From: Piscinibacter gummiphilus
GTDB lineage: Bacteria; Pseudomonadota; Gammaproteobacteria; Burkholderiales; Burkholderiaceae_C
Direction of reading: 5' to 3'
DNA: 64,000 nucleotides
NCBI RefSeq assembly: GCF_002116905.1
Contig: NZ_CP015118.1
Span: 4,712,001 to 4,776,000 of the forward strand
Position numbers and translations under genes: made by a program. Position 1 is the stretch's first letter, and the number at the start of each line of letters is the position of its first letter. Under the pieces are notes generated by a model. That model worked only from the letters and a program-made list of their open reading frames with translations. It had not been told where the DNA came from and made no database searches. Below are positions 34,614-42,608 of the stretch, in pieces.

Positions 34614-34640
34614 CCTCGTCTCCTGAAGTGTTCTTCTGTG

Positions 34641-35225
34641 TCAAGTGAACCGCAGCACCACCCCGAGCGAGTGCTGCGCCGCATGCTGCAGGAACGCCCG
34701 CAGCACCAGGAAGTTGTCCACGAGGTACGCATCCACCTCGTCGTCCTGCCGCTGCCACAAGCCCTTGGGGTACAGGCCGGCGTGATCGAGCGAGCGGTAC
34801 GTGTCGAGCAGTGCCGCTTCGGACACCGGCGCATGCGCCCGGCCGATGCGCTGCACCGTCTCGCCCAGGTGGTACAGCGCGGGGCCGTAGCCGACCTCCA
34901 CCTCGCCGATGGGCCCGCTGCCCTCGAAGAAGTCCGGCACGTCCGGCGCCAGCCGCTTCAGGCAGGCCCGCAGGCCGTCCCAGGACTTGTCGAGGTCGGC
35001 CTCGTGCAGCTCGGGTGCGGAGAACCTCAGCGTGCGCGCCTCCGGCTTCGGGCCGCCCTTGCCGAACAGCCGCGCGAGCAGCGGCACCTTCGACTGCGAG
35101 GCCAGTTCGTCGAGGTAGGCGCTTTCGTCCTCGGCCTCGACGACCCGCCAGACCAGCGGCGGATCCGCCAGGCACTGAGCGATGTTCTCATCGCTCACGG
35201 CGTACAGGACACAGCAGACACCCAT
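34641..35225 (-). CDS. DUF1877 (YfbM-like) protein
   Basis: The 194-aa protein starts MGVCCVLYAVSDENI and carries the YfbM family end DNFLVLRAFLQHAAQHSLGVV. Function unknown. The ATG sits behind GGGGAGGT, and ACTCTACG/TAGAGT (35260-35267) lies 35 bases upstream as likely -10 box; the start 12 codons upstream is not supported. Confidence 0.85.
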   Translation of the reverse strand: MGVCCVLYAVSDENIAQCLADPPLVWRVVEAEDESAYLDELASQSKVPLLARLFGKGGPKPEARTLRFSAPELHEADLDKSWDGLRACLKRLAPDVPDFFEGSGPIGEVEVGYGPALYHLGETVQRIGRAHAPVSEAALLDTYRSLDHAGLYPKGLWQRQDDEVDAYLVDNFLVLRAFLQHAAQHSLGVVLRFT

Positions 35226-35293
35226 GGGACCTCCCCGGCCTTCGATGCGGATGGGCGCCACTCTACGCGATCGCCCGCGGCCGGGACCGGCCT

Positions 35294-35698
35294 TCAGGCA
35301 CCCTCGATCATCTTCCAGCCGTTGCCCGAAGGATCACGGAAACCCGCGTCCACCTTGCCGTAGCGGTCCACCGGCTCCTGCGTGAACTCCACGCCTCGGG
35401 CGCTCAGGCGGTCGTACTCGGCGCGGCAGTTGGTGACGGACAGCACGAGCGGCGGCATCGCCCCCTTGGCCACCATCTCGCGCAGCGTCTGCGCCGTGGC
35501 GGCATCGTGCACCGGCGGGCCGGGCACGTACAGGCCGAGCTGGAACGACGGCTGGTCGGGGTGCTGCACCGTCAGCCAGCGGTAGGGGCCGTTGCGCACG
35601 TCGGTGTGGACGACGAAGCCCAGCTTCTCGACGTAGAACGCGAGCGCCTCGTCCTGGTCACGCACATACACGCCGGCGACGTTGACACCTTGGGTCAT
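35294..35698 (-). CDS. VOC family protein
   Basis: The 134-aa glyoxalase-like protein shows VAGVYVRDQDEALAFYVEKL and closes with the metal-ligand region FRDPSGNGWKMIE. This is the bleomycin-resistance-like subgroup, often of unknown substrate. It is downstream of, and likely co-transcribed with, the AraC-type regulator gene nine bases away. Confidence 0.87.
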   Translation of the reverse strand: MTQGVNVAGVYVRDQDEALAFYVEKLGFVVHTDVRNGPYRWLTVQHPDQPSFQLGLYVPGPPVHDAATAQTLREMVAKGAMPPLVLSVTNCRAEYDRLSARGVEFTQEPVDRYGKVDAGFRDPSGNGWKMIEGA

Positions 35699-35707
35699 GG
35701 AATCTCC

Positions 35708-36175
35708 TCAGTTGGTTGGGAAGTCCACTGTGCCAGCGGGCTTCGTCCGGCGCTTCTCCGAAACTGCGGTGTTGAGGTCGGGCCGGGCCGCGGCGCGCGC
35801 GACACACTCGGGCACGTGCTCGCGCACCGGCGGAGCCGCCCGCTCGACCGTTCGCACGTCCCCCGGGCTCGCCCCGGTGATGTCCTTGAAGATGCGCCCG
35901 AAGGTGCCGATGCTGTTCCAGCCGGTCTGCAGCGCCACCTCGATCACGGGCAGGTCCGTGTCACGCAGCAGCGCGGCGGCGCGCTCGATGCGGCGGGTCA
36001 GCAGGTAGCGGTGGGGCGGCAGGCCGAAGGCCTTCTTGAACTCGCGCGCGAAATGGGCTTCCGACACGGCGCTCACCTCGGCCAGCCGCGCCACCGGCCA
36101 GTCCTGGTCGGGGGCACCGTCCATGCGGTCCTTGGCACGCAGCAGGCGACGCAGCAGTTCGGGGGGCTGGCTCAT
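35708..36175 (-). CDS. AraC family transcriptional regulator (short)
   Basis: The 155-aa protein consists mainly of the AraC DNA-binding domain: first helix-turn-helix VARLAEVSAVSEAHFAREFKKAFG, second VIEVALQTGWNSIGTFGRIFKDITG. It has no separate ligand domain, unlike most family members. Such short forms often sit next to VOC genes, as here. Its ATG overlaps the RidA stop (ATGA). It may control the neighbouring VOC gene. Confidence 0.88.
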   Translation of the reverse strand: MSQPPELLRRLLRAKDRMDGAPDQDWPVARLAEVSAVSEAHFAREFKKAFGLPPHRYLLTRRIERAAALLRDTDLPVIEVALQTGWNSIGTFGRIFKDITGASPGDVRTVERAAPPVREHVPECVARAAARPDLNTAVSEKRRTKPAGTVDFPTN

Positions 36176-36648
36176 CGCGCCGACGGCGAGAACTCGACCA
36201 CGGCCTCGATCTCGACGGCGAACCCCTTGGGCAACGACCCGACACCGATGGCGGAGCGGGCGTGTTCCCCCCTCTCGCCGAGCACCGCCACGAAGAGATC
36301 GGAACACCCGTTGATCACCTCGGTATGGGCCGTGAAGTCGGGGTGGGCGTTGACCATGCCGAAGACCTTCACGACCCGGGTCACGCGGTCGAGGTCACCC
36401 AGAGCGTCCTTGATGCCGGCGAGCAGGTACAGGCCCACGTCCCGCGCGTGGATCCGGGCCTGTTCCACCGTGACCTCCCGACCGACCTTCGGCACCGGGG
36501 GGCCGTCCTCGCGCAAGGGGGCGCCCTTTCCCGAGAGGTAGAGCATCGAACCGGACACGACGTACGAGCGGAAGTTGCCGCGCGGCGCCGTCACCGCGGG
36601 CAGTTCCAGGCCGAGGTCGCGAAGGCGTTGTTCAGGAGAGGTGTTCAT
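36172..36648 (-). CDS. RidA/YjgF family protein
   Basis: The 158-aa protein has the chorismate mutase-like trimer fold with FRSYVVSGSMLYLSGKGAP, VTRVVKVFGMVNAHPDF and RSAIGVGSLPKGFAVEIEAVVEF. The Arg of RSAIGV is the RidA substrate-binding Arg. RidA proteins hydrolyse reactive enamine/imine intermediates. It is the first gene of the RidA-AraC-VOC run. Confidence 0.88.
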   Translation of the reverse strand: MNTSPEQRLRDLGLELPAVTAPRGNFRSYVVSGSMLYLSGKGAPLREDGPPVPKVGREVTVEQARIHARDVGLYLLAGIKDALGDLDRVTRVVKVFGMVNAHPDFTAHTEVINGCSDLFVAVLGERGEHARSAIGVGSLPKGFAVEIEAVVEFSPSAR

Positions 36649-36682
36649 GGCGTCGGAACGTGAAGGATGCTGGAGAGACGCG

Positions 36683-37429
36683 TCACGGCCTCGTCACCAC
36701 GATGGGCTCGCCCTTCGTGATGATCATCGTGTGCTCGTACTGCGCCGACAGGTTGCCCGGCACACCCACCAGCGTCCATCCGTCGGCCGCCTCGTTCACC
36801 ACGCGGCTCTTCGTCGACAGGAAAGGCTCGATGGTGATCACCATGCCCTCGTGCAGCACGCGGCGGTCCGACGGGTCGAAGTACCCCGCGATGTGCTCGG
36901 GTTCCTCGTGCAGCGCCCGGCCCACGCCGTGGCTGCCGAGGTTCTCGATGACCTTGAAACCGTAGGTCTTCGCGGTGCGTTCGATGGCCGCGCCGATGCC
37001 GTTGAGGGGCTGGCCCGCGCGGGCGCCTTTCATGGCCGCCTCGAGGGCCGTGCGCGTGGCGTGGCACAGGCGTGTCTTCTGCGGATTGCCTGGGGGCACC
37101 ACCCGCGTGCCGCCGGTGTCGGCGAAGTAGCCGTCCCGTTCGGCGGACACGTCGATGTTCAGCACGTCACCGGGACGGATCACGCGGTCGCCCGGGATGC
37201 CGTGCGCGGCCTCCTCGTTGATGCTGATGCAGGTGGCGCCGGGGAAGTCGTACGTGAGCTGCGGTGCCGACCGGGCCCCGTGTTCGGCCAGCCACCGTGC
37301 CCCGAGCGCATCCAGTTCGCGCGTCGTCATGCCGGGTTCGGCGGCGTCCAGCATCCGGTGCAGCACGGACGACACGATGCGGCCGATGCGCTGCAGCGCG
37401 ACGACGTCGTCTTCGGTTTCGATGGTCAT
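36683..37429 (-). CDS. map: Type I methionine aminopeptidase
   Basis: The 248-aa enzyme removes N-terminal Met. Metal ligands are visible: NIDVSAERDGYFADTGG (two Asp), GSHGVGRALHEEP (His), ITIEPFL (Glu) and AQYEHTMIIT (Glu); substrate His in EEAAHGIPG. Length equals the family. The genuine housekeeping map usually lies beside rpsB, so this is probably a second, accessory copy. ATG 37429 follows GGAGCC. Confidence 0.9.
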   Translation of the reverse strand: MTIETEDDVVALQRIGRIVSSVLHRMLDAAEPGMTTRELDALGARWLAEHGARSAPQLTYDFPGATCISINEEAAHGIPGDRVIRPGDVLNIDVSAERDGYFADTGGTRVVPPGNPQKTRLCHATRTALEAAMKGARAGQPLNGIGAAIERTAKTYGFKVIENLGSHGVGRALHEEPEHIAGYFDPSDRRVLHEGMVITIEPFLSTKSRVVNEAADGWTLVGVPGNLSAQYEHTMIITKGEPIVVTRP

Positions 37430-37457
37430 GGCGGCTCCTGGGGATCGACCCCGGAGA

Positions 37458-37814
37458 CTACCTTGAAATCGATTCCCCGCGAACGCCGAACCATCGCTGC
37501 CAGAACGGCCGCGCCGGTTCCTTCGCGCCCATGGCCTCCAGGAGCTCGACGAGCGGGACTCGGCCGTGCCGCCGGGCGGCCTGCAGGGGCGTGAGGTTGT
37601 CCATCTCCGACAGCAGGTCCGGGTCCGCGCCATGCGCCAGCAGGTGGCGGGCGACGTCGTCGTGCCCGTTCACCAGGCTGGCCACCAGCGGGGTGCAGAG
37701 GATCTCGGGATGCTGGTAGTTCGGGTCCACGCCCTCGTCGAGGTGATGGCGCACGAGCGGCAGGTTGCCCGACGTGGCCGCTTGGTAGAGGTCTTTCCAG
37801 TCTCCTGCCGACAT
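37458..37814 (-). CDS. Small ankyrin-repeat protein
   Basis: The 118-aa protein has about three ankyrin repeats (GNLPLVRHHLDEGVDPN, HDDVARHLLAHGADPD, TPLQAARRHGRVPLVELLEA). The repeats mediate protein binding; partner unknown. ACTCTACG/TAGAGT (37850-37857) is 36 bases upstream. One of several ankyrin proteins in this part of the window. Confidence 0.85.
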   Translation of the reverse strand: MSAGDWKDLYQAATSGNLPLVRHHLDEGVDPNYQHPEILCTPLVASLVNGHDDVARHLLAHGADPDLLSEMDNLTPLQAARRHGRVPLVELLEAMGAKEPARPFWQRWFGVRGESISR

Positions 37815-37974
37815 TCGTGTCTTCCTTGACGGTCTCTCGATGTGCGCCGACTCTACGGGTTTGCGGGCAGCCGGGGCATCGGGATTGCCAGCAAGTGTCC
37901 GACCCGCCTCAGCCCCGGAGAACGTGATGGACATCAGAAGCACAGGCATGGTGGTGAATGGAACCTCGTCGGGC

Positions 37975-38454
37975 TCAACGAAACTCGAAGAGCACGTCCG
38001 GGCAGCGCTCCTCGTTCGCCTGACCATCGGTGAACGCGACGGCCCGGAACCCGTGCCGCTCGTAGAAGCGCCGCGCGCCGAGGTTGGCCTGGAAGCAATG
38101 GAGCCTCAAGGGCCGGCGACACGACACCATCGCATGGCCCAGCAGCGTCGCGCCGATGCCCCGGCCCGTGAATCCGGGTGCCACGTACAACTGGTCGACC
38201 CAAGCGCTACCGTCCGACTCCGACGTCGCCAGCACCCCGGCCACGGCCTCCGCCACGCAGGCGACCGTGACACCGCCGGAGGGAACGAGGACTTCTCGCA
38301 CCCACCGGCGCACGTCCGCTGGGTCGTGGGCCATCGGCGCGTACGGCATGAAGGCGCGTCGCGTGGCGATGAGCACGTCGGCGACCGCCGGTGCGTCGGC
38401 ATCGGTCGCGGGACGCAGCACGGCCGCGTCCCGCGCTTCGAGCGCCCCGATCAC
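37975..38454 (-). CDS. GNAT family N-acetyltransferase
   Basis: The 159-aa protein has the GNAT acetyl-CoA loop YVAPGFTGRGIGATLLGHAM and the C-terminal LHCFQANLGARRFYERHGF. Start is a GTG overlapping the stop of the upstream GNAT gene (GTGA), so the two acetyltransferases are co-translated. Substrate unknown. Confidence 0.87.
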   Translation of the reverse strand: MIGALEARDAAVLRPATDADAPAVADVLIATRRAFMPYAPMAHDPADVRRWVREVLVPSGGVTVACVAEAVAGVLATSESDGSAWVDQLYVAPGFTGRGIGATLLGHAMVSCRRPLRLHCFQANLGARRFYERHGFRAVAFTDGQANEERCPDVLFEFR

Positions 38455-38882
38455 GGCAGCTGCCACTCCCAGACCGTGCCGTCCTCGGGGTGCATGGTGG
38501 CGCCGGCCCACCGGAAACCGAGCTTCTCGAGGATGCGCGTGGAGGCGTTCGGCTCGGGCAGGGTCTGCGCACGGATCTGCGCCGCACCGTGCTCGCGGGC
38601 CAGGGCCACGAGCTCCCGCGCCATGCGTGCCGCGTGGCCGCGTCCCTCGTGCCCTGGGAACGTGAAGTACGCGATCTCGACGGCGCCGTCCACCGGCGGC
38701 GACTTGAACGCGCAGCTGCCGACCCACTCGCCGTCGACCTCCGCGAGGTAGCCGATCCAGGGCATCACGGGACCGCCCGGCGGATAGATCGCCATGGTGG
38801 ACGAGCACACGCCGGTCACGAACTCGGACCCGGCCACGCGCGCCGTGGCCACCAGGTCGGGCAGGATGGGGATGAGCTTCAT
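38451..38882 (-). CDS. GNAT family N-acetyltransferase
   Basis: The 143-aa GNAT protein has IAYFTFPGHEGRGHAARMAR (CoA loop) and NASTRILEKLGFRWAG at the end. It starts MKLIPILPDLV; a start nine codons earlier lacks conservation. It is coupled to a second GNAT gene downstream. Substrate unknown. Confidence 0.87.
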   Translation of the reverse strand: MKLIPILPDLVATARVAGSEFVTGVCSSTMAIYPPGGPVMPWIGYLAEVDGEWVGSCAFKSPPVDGAVEIAYFTFPGHEGRGHAARMARELVALAREHGAAQIRAQTLPEPNASTRILEKLGFRWAGATMHPEDGTVWEWQLP

Positions 38883-38901
38883 GCGATGGGTCGGGCCTTG
38901 G

Positions 38902-39414
38902 TCAGGCACCGAGCGTAGCTGAAGCCGGGGCGCGGTAGACGACCTCGAACCGTTCGCACAGCACGGGCATGTCCTCGCTGAACGTGCGTCCCCCTCGCTC
39001 GCACTCGCGCGTGAAGTACCGCCGATGTCCCTCCCGCCACGATGCCAGCGAACCGTCGCCCTCCGCTTCCGCCGCGGCGAAGTCGGCCGGGACCTCGTCG
39101 AACGGACGCACCACCGCCTCGATCGTCTCGATCACGCAGAGCGGTTCGCCCGACCACGTGGTGACGATGCTCAGGTCCCCGGGCGCGGGCAGGCGCAGGC
39201 CGCGGCGCTCGAACGACCACACCGATCCGGCGGTAGCTCGCTTGGCGCCGTGCAGCACGAGGGCGGCCAGTTCCCGCGCCAGAGGTTCGCTGTCGCCGAA
39301 GGCGAAAGCTTCGTGGAAACGCGTCGGATCGACGCCACCGCGGCTCGCGGCGAAGCGCTGCCAGAAGGCTTCGAGGTGGGATGGGACGGGGTGATGCTGC
39401 TGCATGGAATCCAT
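38902..39414 (-). CDS. ASCH domain protein
   Basis: The 170-aa protein matches the ASCH (PUA-like, YqfB/EVE-related) family: ELAALVLHGAKRATAGSVWS, PAPGDLSIVTTWSGEPLCVI and WREGHRRYFTRECERGG. ASCH proteins are thought to bind RNA, and some hydrolyse modified cytidines. Two ATGs close together (39414, 39405) are both possible starts. Confidence 0.85.
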   Translation of the reverse strand: MDSMQQHHPVPSHLEAFWQRFAASRGGVDPTRFHEAFAFGDSEPLARELAALVLHGAKRATAGSVWSFERRGLRLPAPGDLSIVTTWSGEPLCVIETIEAVVRPFDEVPADFAAAEAEGDGSLASWREGHRRYFTRECERGGRTFSEDMPVLCERFEVVYRAPASATLGA

Positions 39415-39440
39415 GGCCGAGGAACCTCGGGTGTGCCCGA

Positions 39441-39728
39441 TCAGCGGGAGATCTTGCGCTCGATGTTGGAGACCACTCCCGCATGGAAGGTGATGATCGT
39501 GAGCGTCTGCGGATCCCTCGGGTCGGGCAGGTACGACCACGTCTTCTCTTCCTCCTGGCCCCGTGCGCTCCGGATGACGGCTTCGTGGTCGGGTTTGCCG
39601 ATGCGGTTCAGCACCTCCGCCTCGTGCATGCCCTTGCTGATGAAGCTGCGTTCGCGCGCATCGGCTGCGGCCGCCAGGGCGCAACTCACGGAAAGCAGGG
39701 AAAAGACGAACGTCTTGAAGAAGACCAC
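39441..39728 (-). CDS. Small exported protein, BamE/SmpA-like (DUF2845 type)
   Basis: The 95-aa protein has a signal peptide (VFFKTFVFSLLSVSCALAAA), then FISKGMHEAEVLNRIGKPD, the typical BamE-like turn, and a beta hairpin TWSYLPD...LTIITFHAGVV. It starts at GTG 39728, with AGGAG six bases upstream. A periplasmic location is likely; no specific function. Confidence 0.75.
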   Translation of the reverse strand: MVFFKTFVFSLLSVSCALAAAADARERSFISKGMHEAEVLNRIGKPDHEAVIRSARGQEEEKTWSYLPDPRDPQTLTIITFHAGVVSNIERKISR

Positions 39729-39816
39729 GGGGTGCTCCTGGAACTCGAAACGGAATGATAGGCAGCCGGTGGGGACGTGTCGATGGGAACGGCCGGCGTC
39801 ATGCGCAGGGGCGGCC

Positions 39817-40677
39817 TCATCGGGCGCCGCCCACGAACCGCAACGCCTCCCGGGCCAGCGCGAGCCGGTCCTGCGAAGACCCTGGATCGAGCGCCAGCCA
39901 TTCCTTCATGAGGCGGCCGTGCCCCGGATCGAAACGTCGGCCCTGCCCCGCCGCCTCGAGTTCGTCGACACGCCCTTTCGGCAGCTTGACCACGAAGGCC
40001 CCGTCGGACGACACCATGGCGAAGATCTTGCCGCCCACCTTGAGTGCGGACGCGCCGAACCCCTTCTTCCCGTCGGCCCCGATCGAGACGCCAGGGTCCT
40101 CGGCTGCCAGCGTGCGGGCGATGACCATGAACTGCGCCGGCAAGGTCGTTCGAGCTTCGGTCATGGAGTCTCCAAGGCATGAATCGCTCACGCGGCCCGG
40201 GGGGGGCGGCCGATCCGGTTCGCCCGAGTTCCTCAACGCATAGTCATAGCGGATGAATCCAGCATGCCTGGCGACTTGGTCGTACAGGCGCCGCGCCTCG
40301 GCATTGTCCTCGTGCGTCGACCAGTAGCAGCGGGTCGCTCCGGCCGCTTTCGCCGCACCACCCACCGCGTGGATCAGTTCGCGAGCCGCCCCCTTTCCGC
40401 GGGCAGGCGGCGAAACGAACAGGTCTTCCAGGTAGCACACCCGGACCGCCCACGGGCTCGTGTGGAACAGGTAGTGCGCGATGCCCACCAACCTGCCCTC
40501 GAACTCCGCGCCGAGGCCGTGCACCCCGTCACCGGCCAGGAGGCGGGACCAGGCCACGTCGTATTTCCCGGCGGGCAGCGGCGTGTTGTAGAACGCCTTG
40601 TAGCCCTCGGCAAGGGACAGCCACTCGGCCTTGTCGGCTTCGCGCAGGGGACGAATCAAGCAAACCATCGAACGCAT
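39817..40677 (-). CDS. GNAT acetyltransferase fused to a TfoX N-terminal-like domain
   Basis: One uninterrupted 286-codon frame encodes a GNAT domain (residues 6-148; CYLEDLFVSPPARGKGAARE is the CoA loop). A Pro-rich linker (about 150-171) leads to a TfoX/Sxy N-terminal-like domain (172-286; GKKGFGASALKVGGKIFAMV). The linker looks like translated spacer, and an internal ATG (40164) at its end has GGAG in good position, so the second domain may also be made separately. In most genomes such TfoX-like proteins are stand-alone. Both functions are unknown; the TfoX part alone is not evidence for competence. Confidence 0.78.
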   Translation of the reverse strand: MRSMVCLIRPLREADKAEWLSLAEGYKAFYNTPLPAGKYDVAWSRLLAGDGVHGLGAEFEGRLVGIAHYLFHTSPWAVRVCYLEDLFVSPPARGKGAARELIHAVGGAAKAAGATRCYWSTHEDNAEARRLYDQVARHAGFIRYDYALRNSGEPDRPPPPGRVSDSCLGDSMTEARTTLPAQFMVIARTLAAEDPGVSIGADGKKGFGASALKVGGKIFAMVSSDGAFVVKLPKGRVDELEAAGQGRRFDPGHGRLMKEWLALDPGSSQDRLALAREALRFVGGAR

Positions 40678-40704
40678 CTCCTCGAGCAGGGGGCCGCGCG
40701 GCGA

Positions 40705-41106
40705 TCACTCGGCATGGTCGGTCGACGCGAACACGCGCAAGCCACCGTCCACGAGGCACAGGTTGTAGGACTCCCGCCAGACGCTGATCACCGACCGGTC
40801 TTGCGCGAGCAGTTCCCACGTCACCGTGGCCAGCACGCAGTCCCGGCCGAGCGGCACCACCGCCAGGTCCTCGTAGCGGCAGGACCGGCAGCCCCGCCCG
40901 TGGTAGTCGGTGACGATGCGCTGGAAGTACGCGGCGATGTCGGCGCCGGTGGCGAACACCTGGACCGAACCGGGCGCGTGGAAGGCCAGGTATGGCGGCA
41001 GGTAGCGCGACGCGATGACCCCGCCGTCGAAGGTCCGGAACGCCTCGACGAACGCGTCGAAGAACTCGCGGACGCGATCGTGGGACACAGGGGCCGGCCG
41101 GCTCAA
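40705..41106 (-). CDS. NTF2-like (SnoaL/DUF4440-type) protein
   Basis: The 133-aa protein has an NTF2-type fold pattern (VREFFDAFVEAFRTFDGGVI, then WELLAQDRSVISVWRESYNL). The start is TTG 41106, supported by GGAGG seven bases before it; it coincides with the left core of a possible attC-like palindrome (41101-41164). A GTG six codons later is the alternative. Function unknown. Confidence 0.72.
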   Translation of the reverse strand: MSRPAPVSHDRVREFFDAFVEAFRTFDGGVIASRYLPPYLAFHAPGSVQVFATGADIAAYFQRIVTDYHGRGCRSCRYEDLAVVPLGRDCVLATVTWELLAQDRSVISVWRESYNLCLVDGGLRVFASTDHAE

Positions 41107-41164
41107 CGCGAGCCTCCGTCGAAGCGATGGGTCATGTAAATCCTCTCGACGAAGGGCGTGGGTC
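41101..41164 (-). repeat. Possible attC-like site
   Basis: On the plus strand it begins GCTCAAC (fits RYYYAAC) and ends GTGGGTC (one change from GTTRRRY). Between them CGTCGAAG and CTCTCGACG can pair. On the minus strand it holds CCCTTCGTCGAGAGGAT, close to the left arm of the site at 58895-58963. It lies between the small membrane protein and the NTF2-like gene. It is isolated from the others by 7 kb, so I hold it with less certainty. Confidence 0.4.
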
Positions 41165-41169
41165 CGAGA

Positions 41170-41499
41170 TCACGACGACGTCGATCCTGCGAACCACAGG
41201 ATCCCGCACGGCCGGCAATGGTGAAGGATGGGCTCGCCCTCCTCGATGCTGTTTTCCAGGGCCGGGGGCAACGGGCAGCGGCACTCGGGGCACACCTTCG
41301 TGTCGCGCTCACGCGGCCCGGCGCGCCACAGCACGATGCCGAAAGGCAGGAGCGCGAGAGACGAGACGCCCACGGCGACAAGGCGGTCGCCGAGGAGCGC
41401 GAACGCCGCCACGGACACGATGCCGCCGGCGAGTGCACAGGCGAACGCGGGGACGTCCAGCATGGAACGGTGTCTCGGCAGGGTTCGAACGCGAAGCAT
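41170..41499 (-). CDS. Small membrane protein with zinc ribbon
   Basis: The 109-aa protein has two hydrophobic segments (AFACALAGGIVSVAAFALL, VGVSSLALLPFGIVLW), then a cytoplasmic zinc ribbon CPECRCPLPP...HHCRPCGILWF. ATG 41499 has GGAGG at ideal spacing; an internal ATG 12 codons later is less likely. Ten bases separate it from the preceding membrane protein gene, so they form an operon. Function unknown. Confidence 0.7.
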   Translation of the reverse strand: MLRVRTLPRHRSMLDVPAFACALAGGIVSVAAFALLGDRLVAVGVSSLALLPFGIVLWRAGPRERDTKVCPECRCPLPPALENSIEEGEPILHHCRPCGILWFAGSTSS

Positions 41500-41509
41500 C
41501 GTGCCCTCC

Positions 41510-41827
41510 TCAGACCGCGGACAGCCACCGGAGCAACGCCGGCAGCAGCACGGACTTGCTCAGCGCGGCATAGGCCACGAACAGCGCCACCCCCACCAGG
41601 CCGAGCCGGGAGGACGACGCAACGGCCGGGCGGGACGCCTGCGTCGACAGCAGCCCGACGCACATCGGCGGGAGCACCAGGATGCAGGTCGCGAGGAAGG
41701 CCACGCCGAGAGGCGCATCGATCCACCACGCGCCCAGGGCCACCAGCCCACACGCGGCCACGAGGACGACCCCGAGCCGGTCCTTGCGATGCAGCGGAAT
41801 GCCGAGGCTGCGAGGTTCGAGTTCCAC
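41510..41827 (-). CDS. Small three-helix membrane protein
   Basis: The 105-aa protein starts at a GTG one base after the stop of the upstream monooxygenase-like gene, and has three predicted helices (VVLVAACGLVALGAWWI, LGVAFLATCILVLPPM, LGLVGVALFVAYAALS). The frame is open further upstream but only within the neighbouring gene. Family unknown. Confidence 0.62.
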   Translation of the reverse strand: MELEPRSLGIPLHRKDRLGVVLVAACGLVALGAWWIDAPLGVAFLATCILVLPPMCVGLLSTQASRPAVASSSRLGLVGVALFVAYAALSKSVLLPALLRWLSAV

Positions 41828-41828
41828 C

Positions 41829-42158
41829 TCAGCCCCCCCCCGCGAGCGGCAAACGCGAGTCGAACGCGAGCGCCAGGATGCGTGGCGTGCCCACCGTGAC
41901 GGCCCCGAGCGCCGCGGCCTCGTCGCGGGCCTCGCGGGCCGTGTCACCACTGGCGTCCAGGGCCTCGCGGCTCGCCCAGAACGACAGGCCCACATAGCAG
42001 CCGCTGTCGCGGTCCGTGAAGGCCTCGTAGCCCAGGAACCCGTCGTGCCGCGAGAACGCGGGCACGACCCGGTCGCGGAAGAGCGCGACGACCTCGTCGA
42101 GGGCCGCCGGCGGCACCTCGAACGTGCCCATGCGGGCGTGAGAACGACCTTCGACCAT
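41829..42158 (-). CDS. Antibiotic biosynthesis monooxygenase-like (ABM, dimeric barrel) protein
   Basis: The 109-aa protein has the ABM-type ferredoxin-like pattern: ALDEVVALFRDRVVPAFSRH, GFLGYEAFTDRDSGCYVGLS and FWASREALDAS. The start MVEG is encoded at the end of leader element A with GGGGAGGT as ribosome site; MGTFEVPP nine codons later is where homology would be expected to begin. So the element may have added a short N-terminal extension. Substrate unknown. Confidence 0.72.
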   Translation of the reverse strand: MVEGRSHARMGTFEVPPAALDEVVALFRDRVVPAFSRHDGFLGYEAFTDRDSGCYVGLSFWASREALDASGDTAREARDEAAALGAVTVGTPRILALAFDSRLPLAGGG

Positions 42159-42213
42159 GCGACCTCCCCAGGTGCTGTTTGGGTTCTTGTTCAGGCCGCT
42201 ACTTTACGGCATG
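42148..42213 (-). promoter_or_regulatory. Promoter/leader element A (shared with B, C, D)
   Basis: Read on the minus strand: GCCGTAAAGTAG, a short variable part, CTGAACAAGAAC, CAGCACCTGGGGAGGTCGC, ATGGTCGAAGG. The same order and near-identical sequence occur at 51612, 61666 and 63902. TAAAGT fits a -10 box (TAGAGT in C and D), GGGGAGGT is a strong ribosome site, and the ATG is the start of the ABM-like gene. Confidence 0.75.
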
Positions 42214-42220
42214 GGTCCGC

Positions 42221-42595
42221 TCACGGCTCATACGGCGTCCCCTGGTGAAATCGCATGACCCACGCGCCTTCCGTCCACGTCCACAGCGAACTCCGTCGGG
42301 CATGCTCCACGACCCCCTCGTACTCGACGTGGCTGTTGTAGGTCACCTGGATGGTGTGCGTGTCCAGCCGACGGAACGCCAGCGCATCCAGCGGCAGGCG
42401 GGCGCGGATGACCTCCCTCGCGCTTTCGGGAAGGATTGCTTGCGCTCGGGCGTAGGTCCGACCCGAGCGGCCGAACTCGAAGAAGTCGTCGGCGAAACGC
42501 CGTTCCTGGAAGGCCGCGTCGTACCGGCTCGCTTCCGACCACATGGCCTCTTCGAGCCGGGTCAGTTCGTCGATCTCCAGGGGACTCAGGGACAT
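42221..42595 (-). CDS. DUF4440-like NTF2-fold protein
   Basis: The 124-aa protein begins MSLSPLEIDELTRLEEAMWS and runs through FEFGRSGRTYARAQAIL to GAWVMRFHQGTPYEP, the nuclear-transport-factor-2 pattern of DUF4440 proteins. A GTG four codons upstream is also possible. It is 13 bases after the thioesterase gene. Function unknown. Confidence 0.8.
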   Translation of the reverse strand: MSLSPLEIDELTRLEEAMWSEASRYDAAFQERRFADDFFEFGRSGRTYARAQAILPESAREVIRARLPLDALAFRRLDTHTIQVTYNSHVEYEGVVEHARRSSLWTWTEGAWVMRFHQGTPYEP

Positions 42596-42608
42596 GGCGG
42601 GTATCACG

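Noticed and set aside
42190..42215. ACTCTACG motif as an attC core
   Set aside because: ACTCTAC resembles RYYYAAC, but most copies have no partner core at the right distance, and the constant spacing to start codons fits a -10 box better. Only 49602 coincides with an attC-like site.
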